Assembly: GCA_038093975.1 (NCBI GenBank)
Contig: JBBPTG010000128.1
Location: forward strand, 1 to 64,000
Direction: 5' to 3'
Source: Chalciporus piperatus
Taxonomy: Eukaryota; Basidiomycota; Agaricomycetes; Boletales; Boletaceae
Length of the DNA: 64,000 nucleotides
The notes beneath the pieces are model-generated. The model had not been told where the DNA came from. It made no database searches and worked only from the letters and a program-made list of their open reading frames with translations. Each line of letters starts with the position of its first letter. Positions within the stretch are counted from its first letter, which is position 1. The position numbers and the translations under genes are program-made. Below are positions 48,476 through 62,693 of this stretch, in pieces.

Positions 48476-49979
48476 TTAACGTTGAGATACGAGTTCGATA
48501 ATTTTGTCCTTTAAAGATGCGATAGTCTCGTCCTTGAGACGGCACTGCTCCTCAGCCCTACATGGAAGAAAAAAGGGATTCGTCAGCATAGCCTGATCAT
48601 CGCGTTAGTGGAGCAACTCGGAAGACTCACTCGCGAAGCTTCTGCTCCGAGGCTTCCTTCTCTGCTAATAAACGCACGATGTATCGTTTCTTGGCTGAAT
48701 CGCCGACCTCAAGTGCATTCTTCTGCCGCTCCAATAGTTCAATATGTTTAACCGAGTCCATCCCTACAAATTTTCCAAAGTGCTCGTTCAATGATTGGAT
48801 GCACTCGTTCATGCCGGTGACGCTGGCATTGATTTGCTCAGCGGTGGTCAGCGGTTCCAGGGACGACTCCTGCGTGGATGAGAAGACCGGCAAAGCGTGC
48901 TCATCGGTGATGCCTTCAGCAGAAGACCCCTCCAAGAACGGGTTTTCGTTCTCCTGCGAAGACAAGGTTTAATTTATCCAAGGCTCGATCGTGGAAAAGG
49001 AAAGTGAACGAACCTCTTGAAGGTATCGGTCATATAATGGGTAGGCACGCTCTTTGCCCTTGTGTCGCGTCGGGGTGGTTGGCTCGGGTCTCTGGCTATT
49101 GACATTGAAAGTGCGGCCGAGACGCCACTGAGAGGTCTGTGGTGGAGTGGGCTGCTGTTGATTGACGTTTGACGCAGATGATGTTCGTTTGGGGGTCGAC
49201 GGCTGAGAACCGGACGTCATCGACTCTTGCGTAGGGGGCAATCCAAGGAAACTGAAACGTGGTTGCGGGGGGTGCTGAGACGCTTCAGATTGTGTCTCCT
49301 CCTCTTGTTGTCGTTGCTGCTGGGGTTGTTGCGACTGTTGTGTTGTTTCCTCCTGTCTGACCTTCAGACCGGCTTCGATAGCCGCAAGTCGGGCCTTCTT
49401 GCTAGCGGAGGCAAGGGTGAAACCGGTTCCCGCGTCGACGTCACTCTTTCTCTTTACAGGGGTCACTGGATGAGGGGCTGAAGGGAGACCGTATGTTTGA
49501 GGGGTTAGAGGTGTGCACGGACCCGGACCCCCTGAGGGGCGAGGAGTGTAGGATATGGTGCTTGATGATTGGCTCGTGCCCATTGTGGTAGACATCGAGT
49601 CAGAGCGTGTGACGGGCGACGTGGCGGTACCGGCGGGTTTATTTTCCCGCTGAGGGCGAGGGATCATGTCGTCCCAGTCTGAGTGCAACAATGGTTAATT
49701 CGAGCTCCAAAAGGGGAACAATATCGCATGACTCACAAAAAAACGAACAACACTCGCCGAGATTACTGTCCCGAATTCTGGAACACTTGTAGAAATCGCT
49801 TTACAAAAATGTGAGCGAAAGAGGAGTTCGTTTGATGGATTGACGTACCGATCCGGATTCCGGGGTGTGCGGCTCGTGAATTTGACAGCCTGCTCGCCGT
49901 GTTGGCAGCGCACTACTCCATCTTCACCGAGTGGGCTGGTTGACTGTATCCTTGGTGTGTTCGACGCCATTGAACCCAT
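48476..49979 (-). CDS. GRF-type zinc-finger protein with C-terminal coiled coil
   Basis: Five exons on the minus strand, 49850-49979, 49737-49799, 49014-49678, 48631-48953 and 48476-48557, join to 420 residues. Across the first three exons the joined residues form a GRF zinc finger at about residues 23-70: CQHGEQAVKF, then NPDRDFYKC, then GECCSFFYWDD. The pattern has Cys/His ligands and the aromatic WDD end that typify these single-strand-DNA-binding fingers. A long disordered part rich in Gln, Pro, Ser and Thr follows. The last two exons give a heptad-like region (ELLERQKNALEVGDSAKKRYIVRLLAEKEAS and on). GRF fingers occur in DNA-repair proteins such as topoisomerase III alpha and APE2. Here there is no catalytic domain, so the role is open. 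The start could be the second Met at 49970. Confidence 0.78.
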
Positions 49980-50166
49980 CGAAGTTACTTGAGCAATGAG
50001 TTCGGAGGTATTTTTTGCGATGGATCATACATCTGAATCACGTGATGATCTCATTATCGCGAGTGATGCATCGCTGACAGTGACAGCGACCAGACCAGCT
50101 GCAGAGTAGACTCAGACGGACCTATCCCTCGAGTCCAACGGTCTGCGCGATTAGCCGACGACGTCC

Positions 50167-50702
50167 ATGGCAACTATGGCGGGGGAGGGGGGCATTGACG
50201 TGAGAGCCAAGTACATACCACCGATTGAGCCCAGACTGCCGGCACTGGGTTTGCATATCACACGCCTTGTGGACTCATACATGGTGTGGGTTGGTGTTAC
50301 AGAAGAAGATCCAGAGACCGTTCAAAATGCGCCCCAGTCTGGATCGCTGTGCAGAGACTGGGCATGTGCGATGCCATCTCCGCCGGGAAGCACAGTGAGT
50401 ATCTCTTCTGACGGTTTCTCGAACTAACGACTGTCAATGGCACAGGGTCTAGGACCTGCAGCGTCGCTGTTCCGGTCATCACAATCTGATGTTGCCTTTT
50501 CGATGTCTCAGAGACTTGGTCAGTTGTTTCGATTGAATGGCCGTACGAATGAGAGGTGATTGATGGGTTGACAGCGAAACGGTTTCACAAGCAAATATTT
50601 TTGTCGGTCGACATACCGCCTGTCTATCTCACGTCGGTTGATGGATCCCGGCTGTTACTCGAGGCTGAAAAGGGTATCGTTGGCCTGCTCGGCGAGTTCT
50701 AG
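50167..50702 (+). CDS. Proteasome assembly chaperone 4-like (PAC4/PSMG4) protein
   Basis: Three exons, 50167-50394, 50446-50518 and 50575-50702, join to 142 residues, or 139 from the second Met at 50176. The segments LGLHITRLVDSYMVWVG, CRDWACAMP and FSMSQRLAKRFHKQIFLSVDI match the layout of the PAC4 family. The protein ends with LLEAEKGIVGLLGEF, like the usual C-terminus. Family members pair with PAC3 to guide alpha-ring assembly of the 20S proteasome in the cytosol. An insert near residues 40-60 is absent from the short animal proteins. It is divergent from the GRF-finger gene, with about 190 bp between starts, and lies directly upstream of YAK1. Confidence 0.72.
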
Positions 50703-50752
50703 TAGCAGTAGTGAATTGGTAGTTCTAGTAGTGAATTAGTTGGTAGTTCTTG
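50700..50752. repeat. Short direct repeats after the PAC4-like gene
   Basis: The motif agtagtgaatt followed by ggtagttct occurs twice in about 50 bp, starting at the stop codon of the gene. It is probably a small tandem duplication in the 3' flank. Confidence 0.7.
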
Positions 50753-50993
50753 CTAGGCCGACCCTTAACCCCCGCGAATGAGAGCGTGTGTCATTCTACG
50801 GCATTCGCCAGTGACACAGCGTCGCTACTCGGACGCAGCGCTCGCACAGGGCCCCTTCGTTTCTTCACTCTCGTCCTCGTCGTCGTACACGACGACCAGA
50901 CTCGTCTTTTTTTCGTCCCAAGCATCGTCTTGGCGACGTTCAACACAATTTCTAGAACCGTGCGATAACCTCGTCCGGGTGTGAAGCCAGACA

Positions 50994-55611
<4,618 letters not shown>

Positions 55612-56299
55612 GGAAGTCAAAGACTGCGTGATTGCTGGGAGGGCCGAACGAGTCGTGGTTTCTCTCTTTTGCTTTTTTCCTTCTGATTGTGAACGTTGAT
55701 GCATGATGATTCGATCGATGATATCCACGCGATCCAATGCTCCCCGCTTTTCTTTCCTTTCTTTTCTTTCTTTCTTGTATGTGTTTTTACATCACCGATT
55801 TTTTTTAACCCCTCCCCCCCTTTGTGCCTGCAAACGTCGCCCTCACGTTTTCACAAGTTCCTATCCTAACCGACTGCTTTTTCCCATTTCTGACTCGCAA
55901 CGTCCGTACACCATCCAACTTTTTTTTCTTCTTTTTTTTGCATTTCTCGTGCACTCTCTCATCTCATCGTACTCCTGTCATTTACAAGAACATCTTTACA
56001 GTTTCTTTTTCCACACCTCTCTCAAATTACTGTGTGAAAAGAAGCTTGAAGCTGGATGAGAATGTCATGGAGACGCCGCCGGAGACAAGTATCGGGTATT
56101 CAAAAGAGCATCGACATCATTTCGTCGCTGTACAACCCAGAGGGAGCCAATCCTTCAGCAGTCTACCTTCTCAACACGATTTTTCATTGTGCCGACTTCT
56201 AGTACATTAGACAAGAATCTATACATATGCTTTCAAATATTTCAGCACATACTTTGCTACAGATTGAATATACTGCAAGTGCTAACCGTGTTGCAGGTG
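55612..56299. other. Convergent spacer between YAK1 and the phosphatase gene
   Basis: It is pyrimidine-rich, with several T runs (55799-55806, 55920-55940) that fit 3' untranslated sequence of YAK1. Open frames here are low complexity. No gene is recognised. Confidence 0.45.
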
Positions 56300-57548
56300 T
56301 TAGTTCATAGCGAATGATCCCGCATTGGCATATTTCTTGAACTTTTCCTCCACCTCCCATGCACCGCTCCAGTATTCGACGGCACATCGGAGACGAGTAC
56401 TATCGCCTTTTGCGAGCTCGTCAGCGATTTTGCGTTCGAGGCCACGGAAGCGTCTACAAAAGACGATATCTTGGCTGTATTGCGCCAGTGCAGCAGGACA
56501 TGTATGTCAGCCGGGAGTAAGAATGAAATGGGTAATTTAAAGAGACAGCAAATGAGTCTATCGGTATGAGGAATTGACAACTGCAAGGGCGACGCACCTC
56601 CTCATACGCAAGACTGCACAAAAGTCATTCGAGCCATCACCGATATAGATGATCCGATCGAATTCGACGCCAACTTCTCGTTGTCTATGGAGGTACTCTG
56701 TGAGTTCTTTGCCTGGAGTCAAAGGATTCGATCGATGAATGGCGAGAAGTGAATCAGTGGAATTGGGCGACGCACCCTTGCACATGTTTGCTTCACAACC
56801 GACTTGGCAGCCGTGAGGTAGATCCTCGGGTCCAACGCGTCGGCGGAGAACGAGATGGTCCGGGTTCTCGGGTGAGGTGAATCCAGCAGGGTTGGTTACG
56901 ATATTGGAAAAGCAACCACGGATACCTTGGTGCTGGTGAGGGTGAGGGTGAACAACCGGAACTGAGTAGATAGGTACAAGTTTACCTGGAGGATAGTCTC
57001 GATGAAGAACGTGTTCGCGTTCGAGAGGATGAAAACGGTGGTGTCGACTGAGCTCGCAGGGTTTTTCAGCAGCTGGATACCGCGTTTCATAGCGGGATGC
57101 TGGAAACGGGGAATGAGATCAGCACCACGGCGAGCTGATCTGATGACGTTGGAGTCAAGAAAACGACTCAACGAAGGGAATCTGTCGCAGAGCGGCTTCG
57201 ATATCGTTCCTGCGCACGCTGCGTCCGTCCTGAGCCAGCTCATTTAGACAATCGGCGCTGGAGGGATATCGTAATGATGATCATGAGTGAACGAGTTGGA
57301 TTGGAGCGCGTCGTCAAAGGATATATCTCACACGAGATCAGTCCATTGCACAATCTCCCCTGGTTCTCTCTGGCGATCTCTCATTTTTCTGCGGAGATCT
57401 GGCGCGAGGACTTCGAATACCCATCGATCTGAGTCTTGGTCTGCCATGGACCTAAGTGGGAGGTCAGGTCATGAAGTTTGAAGACGACAAGGGTGACTGG
57501 CCAGTCGAAGTCGAACACGACGAGCTGCTTTTTTGTTGGTGAGGCCAT
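56300..57548 (-). CDS. HAD-type phosphatase of the PHOSPHO1/2 (pyridoxal phosphate phosphatase) family
   Basis: About five exons on the minus strand, starting at an ATG at 57546-57548 and stopping at 56300-56302. The first exon (57502-57548) ends in the HAD motif I, which is completed across an intron: VVFDFDW|SMADQDSDRW, with the nucleophile and acid Asp both in the first exon. Motif II follows as FILSNANTFF, where a Ser or Thr is expected (Ser seen). A Cys/His-containing segment near 56780-56860 and motif IV, IIYIGDGSNDFCA, come next. The family hydrolyses phosphocholine, phosphoethanolamine or pyridoxal phosphate; the substrate cannot be read from sequence. The first intron (57452-57501) must use a GC donor to keep motif I. 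The start is only 93 bp from the divergent TFB1 start. Confidence 0.85.
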
Positions 57549-57641
57549 GGTGGTATCTGGATGAGTGAAGCTGTGCAGTGTAGGGTTTTGACGATGACAA
57601 GGGTTTGACGTTTGCCGCAGTGAGCTCGCTGGTACGACTCG
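57549..57641. promoter_or_regulatory. Compact bidirectional promoter between the phosphatase gene and TFB1
   Basis: Only 93 bp separate two divergent start codons, so both untranslated leaders and both promoters must overlap or extend into the genes. No TATA box is seen. A gcagtgagctcgc stretch near 57617 is the only notable GC-rich motif. Confidence 0.6.
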
Positions 57642-60160
57642 ATGCCCTCCGTCGTTTGCACAGCGAAAGCGTCGTACAAAAAACAACACGGAACACTCGA
57701 ACTCACTGACAGCCATCTACAATGGACCCAGGACGGTAAAACGGCCCCTTCGGTACGTGTACCACACCAGGACGCTTCCTGTGAGCCAAACTCGACCCAA
57801 ACCCCTCTCGCCATCGCTCACTCTTTGTTCTATACATACAGCTCTTTTCTGCAGCAAAGAAGGCGCTGCTCAGGTCAGACTGAAGCTTGGTCTCGTCAAC
57901 GATGATGCAGGACACAATTTCACGTTCACGGCGTCCCCGCAGGAAGTCGCATACTCGGAACGGGAGACGTTCAAGATGGAGTTGACCAACATCATCAGTC
58001 GCAATCGCAGCAGTGTCGCAGCGACCAGTGCAGCGACTGCCGCCGTACCTGCATCTGCTCAGACACCTAAAGGACCGGTGACGGCCCTGTCGACGCAATC
58101 CAAAGCCCCCACGCCATCCGCACTCGCACCTTCGCGAGCTTCGACGTCGCGTGCCGCTTCCGTGGTGAGCGATGGAAGGACGCCTATTTTGTCAGGTCAA
58201 GACCCGGCAACTGAATTCAGACTAAGGAAGAAGGTGTTGTTGTCGAATCCAGAGTTGTTGGCATTGCATAAGGAGCTCGTCATGAGTGGTCAGATCACTG
58301 AGGCCGAGTTTTGGGAAGGGAGAGAGGTACGTGTCCACTTTATTGTTTGCCCACCTCTCTCTGATCTTGGCGATCCCCCTTCCCTGCTCACGCTCCTCCT
58401 TGACATCGTGCCCAGTACCTCCTGCTCACAGAGGCAGCAACGGAAAACCAAAAACGTGGACGTCCTGGTCAACTCGTAGATCCGCGTCCACAGACCGTAG
58501 AGGGCGGAGAGATCAAAATTGTCATCACACCCCAGCTTGTACATGATATATTCGAAGAATTTCCAGTCGTAGCGAAAGCTTACAACGACAACGTACCAAA
58601 CAAGGTGATATCCCACCATTCCGGGGGGGTCTGCCATATACTGACTCAGCCATGGACCGTCGACGTCGGGTAGCTCTCGGAAGCAGAGTTCTGGAAACGC
58701 TACTTTCAGAGCAAGTTGTTCAATGCCCACAGGGCATCTATACGGTCTTCGGCGACGCAACACGTCGTAAAAGAGGATTCCATTTTTGACAAGTATCTTG
58801 AGAAGGATGATGATGGTTTGTTTCTCCCCTATTACTTATAGTTACGGACGCTAATGCTCCGACGACAACAGAGCTAGAACCGAGACGACTACGAGAAGAG
58901 GTGTCAGATTTATACATCAGCCTTGGCGCCACGCTTGAGGATCACGAGGAGGTAAGGTCGAACCTCCCCTTTCTCGCCGAGGGAGGCGCTGATTACACGT
59001 GGCCCGTGGCCCGTAGACCGGAAACGAGAAAGACATCACGATGCAGGCGGGCCGTCAACGTGGTGCACTTCCACTCATTCGCAAGTTCAACGAGCATTCA
59101 GAGAGGTTGCTCAATTCTGCTTTGTGAGCTCCGAAATTTCGCTTGTTATGTTGTTGCTAAATCGACGTGTCACTCAGGGGGGAAGTACCACGTAGCAAGC
59201 GACGGCGAGTAGATGGCGCGGACGGCCAGGTAAATACATCCTACTTCAACAAATACCTCGCGTTCACCTGGTCGCAGGATCCATTCTCAGAGATAGAATA
59301 TGACGACCTCCAAGCCCACGAGTCATCTCCTGGTATTCTGCTTGAGATGCAAGGGCGACAACGATACTTTGAGGGACAACTGGGGAGGGCAGGGGGTGTG
59401 GGTGGTTCCGAGGACTCGAGAGAAACGGTAGATGTGCAAACTGCATTCATGAACCTTATGATGGGAATGGACGGTTGGGAGGGGAGGTTTAACCAGGTGC
59501 GTCTCTTCACGATCAGTAAGAAGAAGTATTCATATCGAACTACTTTTGCAATTTGGGAAACCTCGGTTCTTGACAGATGCGAATAGATAAGAAGTCAGGC
59601 GATGTAGCGTTGTCGTCCATGACGCAGAACGTAGCTGCGCGATTAGAGATCAAGACAAGGAAGAGTGCGTGCATACCCTCGATCACTCCCGTTTCTGTTT
59701 CTAACTCTTCTGTGATCTCTTGTCTCCGTATAGATGACTTTCCTCCCGATCTATTCCGTCAACTTACGACGTGTCAAACGGCTGCTAACGAATTCCTCCG
59801 CCAATTCTGGACGTCCATATATCCTCCCTCAGATCAACCATCATCGTCCTCTACTCCGGCACAAAGAGCGACAAAAGCCGCCAAGATGGCTGCGTACCTC
59901 GGCAAGACTCACGAAAAGGTCGACGCGCTTGTAAGAGCCGCTGTAGTAGAGGGCGTGGAGGGGAATAGGGTCGTCGTCGTGAGTACTTTCCTCTTGTTTA
60001 TGTTGCCATCTCGGCGTATGTCCCGTTGACCATCCTAATCTGCATTGTGGTGGTGTAGGCTATGAAACCGCTGACGGACGCCGTAGAATATGCATTGGCA
60101 TTCCACCGTGCCAAGACGGCAGCCTTTGGTGGCGGAGAGAAGGGTTCCAGGCTAGTATGA
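57642..60160 (+). CDS. TFB1: TFB1, TFIIH core subunit (p62 family)
   Basis: About nine exons: 57642-57780, 57842-58326, 58416-58604, 58674 to about 58814, pieces to 59135, 59178-59495, and on to 60160. The N-terminal PH-like domain begins MPSVVCTAKASYKKQHG and continues across the first intron as SLFCSKEGAAQVRLKLGLV. A linker rich in Ala, Ser and Thr follows. Two BSD domains are recognisable, one around ELVMSGQITEAEFWEGRE and one around LSEAEFWKRYFQSKLF. The C-terminal part has a helical segment ending RAKTAAFGGGEKGSRLV. The protein is a structural subunit of TFIIH in transcription and nucleotide-excision repair; its PH domain binds acidic activators and XPC/Rad4. Length (roughly 600 residues) fits the family. 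Confidence 0.93.
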
Positions 60161-61343
60161 GCTCGGGTCGAACGCGAACATCATTCCGCCCTCCCGTTTG
60201 TCGACCCCCTCCGCTGGCCACCCCTCTGTGGGCCGTGGCGCAGTTACTGACAAGGACCATGTTTTGGTCCCCGCGACAAACGGATGGCAAGCACCACTGC
60301 GCCCATCCAAGCACACCCATCTAGAACGCGGCTTACGACCATATCTCCTTAGGGATACGGGAAATGACGGTATACGATCACATGTGATAACGTGTTATGC
60401 TGAGCATAAGTTAATACAACGCGTTCTTGAGGTATCTTGAACGCACCGCTTTGAACAGAACGAAGATGCGTTTACCTTAATCTGCATTGGGACAGCAAGG
60501 TTTCGGTTGCGCTGAGGCGGTTGGCCTGCCTTGGGTGTGATTGGGCACTGGGTTTTCCCGAGGCTCTGTAAGTCGAAGGCAGACAGAAAACTCACTTGTG
60601 ATTCAGGTCCAGAGTCCAGACATAAGCCAGTCCCGAATTCCGATGACAGGAACATCTATACCAGTAGGCTTACGCACGAAGTGCCCCCAGAGCAGCGTAT
60701 CTTAACCGTCACAGCGTTACTACAACGACCGTCGATGGTCAACACTCGAGGTGATCTGCTCCCTTCCTGCTTCCAGTCATGCGACGTCCTCATAATTCGC
60801 GTTCCCATCAGCGACAGCCGGGACCAATTGGATTCAGAACCTGGATGGTCTGGTGGTAGAGACGTAAAGGAAAGGTCCGAGTTCATAACTCAGCCGCAGG
60901 AGCCTTTGAATTGTGTCACACAGCCTGGTGGAGTCCGCATCTGAGTCGAACCCACTTGGGCAGTTTGCTCGCTCGTGGGGAGCTGATGATCCTGCATGTC
61001 TTGCTCCATGCTGTGATCTGCACCCTTGTGGGCGTCAGGGGTTCAAAACGTACCTGGTGCCTCGTCACGGTAAGTGTCGAGTTATCTACGATCGTTTGTT
61101 TACTGACCATCTCTCCCGTCGTTTCCTGGACAATTGTTGTTCCGCAAACAGGAAGTCGATGGGGGGTTTCAAGAAGTTGTATGGCGGTTGACAGCCAGAT
61201 CGACACGGAACTGAACTATGCTTGCTATTCGAAGCTGGGCGCAGGCAGACCATACCAAGTTAGGCAAGACTCTCTGTTTCCTGCAGTGTTATGTATAAAA
61301 CGCCCTGACGTTTGCCAAGCCCCCCGTCTCAGTTGAAACCACG
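60161..61343. other. Intergenic stretch between TFB1 and the unrecognised-family gene
   Basis: Open frames here (for example 60531-60944 and 60913-61191 on the plus strand) overlap each other and show no domain. I looked for tRNA signals around a gtcgaaccc-like motif at 60949 and found no matching stem. The right end is the promoter of the next gene. Confidence 0.45.
61294..61300 (+). promoter_or_regulatory. TATA box of the unrecognised-family gene
   Basis: The sequence tataaaa lies 44 bp before the ATG at 61344. It is a perfect consensus, and such boxes are not common upstream of the other genes of the window, suggesting regulated rather than housekeeping expression. Confidence 0.5.
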
Positions 61344-62555
61344 ATGTCCAACCCCGTCGTCACAAAGAAATTCACCGTCAGCAGGTATGCGCTCTCTCAA
61401 CCCATATGCGAGCCAGCGTTAAATGATTTACCGACTCCATACCTCAGCCATGACCTCGGGGAAAGTGCGACGTTGACATTCGTCTTCGACGTCAGTGGGT
61501 CTGATCAGCATAAACCGTACAAGAATTTCTTCCCCGTAATCTGGAAGTACGGCACTTCCCCATGTCACTGTTAGTTTGCTCACTCGATTTCTCCCAGGGT
61601 TATTTCCTTTTCGAAGACAGGTATGTTTTCTCCGATATCCTATCAACCCTAAAAGTCGATTCTCAACGTGGACTCTTCACCAGGGAACAATGCATATCCT
61701 TTCGAATACTCGAATAAGTATGTTCCGCGTGGACCGCAGCTGCCAGTGATTGATTCGCATCCGATCTCTCAGGTTTTCGTTCGTTCGCCCATCTAATTTA
61801 TATTGGCACTTTCCTCCTCCATGCGATGACTCGAAAGGTAGTACCCCCAGTGACGTTTGGAAAGCTGTCAGCGTACGTATGTTCGAATTATTGTCCCATA
61901 TTCCACAAAGTCTCTATCTCCTGAACTGACTCCAAACATCACTTCTCTTAGGCTGGCCAGCAGATTGTCCTCGATCACGACTCTGATGGAGAGTTGCAAA
62001 TGGTTCGAAGACTGACTTTTTTTTTTTTTTTTTCATTTCTACCGCTGGCGTTTGTGCTGACCCCAGAAAACAGACCCTCGGTACACAAGCGGCATCTTTA
62101 TCCGGCGCGATGGAACTACTGAATAATTCGGGTTTGAAAGAAGACATCGTTCTCGGTGAGTCCGCCCATGTATTTATCCCAATCACAAACCAATACTACG
62201 TAACTCGCCAGGGATCCCCGAACGAGGAAAATCCATACCGAGGTACATTCGAGTGTTCCCAGAAATCGGGTACGTTACATTGATCGACCCAGTGTGCTTC
62301 GAGTGAGTAGTACTCATGCATGCGATCGTGACGGTTCGTGCCGCCCCTAGTGATGGATCCTCTGTCCAAGCCACGTTTACTCCGATCGTTCAAGCCTACG
62401 TCACAAAGGAGTACAGTGAAGCAGACGTGCTTAAGTCCCCCATCAGTGGGAAACCGATTTGGACGCAGAACTTGGATAGTCTGAAGGCGGAGACGGAATG
62501 GAGGCTCATTCATGAGCCACAGAGCGGAACCTTCAAGTTACAACAGATAGCTTGA
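61344..62555 (+). CDS. Unrecognised protein family, copy C (apparently complete)
   Basis: About eight short exons can be linked. The first is 61344-61384; the second runs from 61448 (HDLGESATLTFVFDV). Middle exons around 61680-62150 include LSAGQQIVLDHDSDGELQM and MELLNNSGLKEDIVLG. The penultimate is about 62213-62305 (GIPERGKSIPRYIRVFPEIG). The last runs from about 62350 to the TGA at 62553-62555 (FTPIVQAYVTKEY, IWTQNLDSL, final FKLQQIA). The product is about 230 residues, with no signal peptide or membrane segment. The alternating hydrophobic pattern suggests a beta-rich soluble protein. Copies at 12933-13915 and 15825-16804 share exon order and motifs. One intron has a T17 tract. Exon borders in the middle are uncertain. 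Confidence 0.55.
62018..62034 (+). repeat. T17 homopolymer inside an intron of the copy C gene
   Basis: A run of 17 T lies upstream of a plausible acceptor (gaccccag at about 62068). It may serve as an unusually strong polypyrimidine tract, or simply be a slippage-prone run. Confidence 0.8.
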
Positions 62556-62693
62556 TGGAGTGGATGGTATGTCAAGGTAGACCATGATGTATACGCAATA
62601 TATACCGCACAAATGTGCAAGCTAATTGTCGTCTCATTTGGATGCGAGCTAGATAAAAGGCGGCCTAATAGACAATCACAACGGTATGTTTTC

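Noticed and set aside
60905..60990. Possible tRNA because of a gagtcgaaccc motif like a B box
   Set aside because: No A box at the right distance and no complementary acceptor ends were found on either strand.
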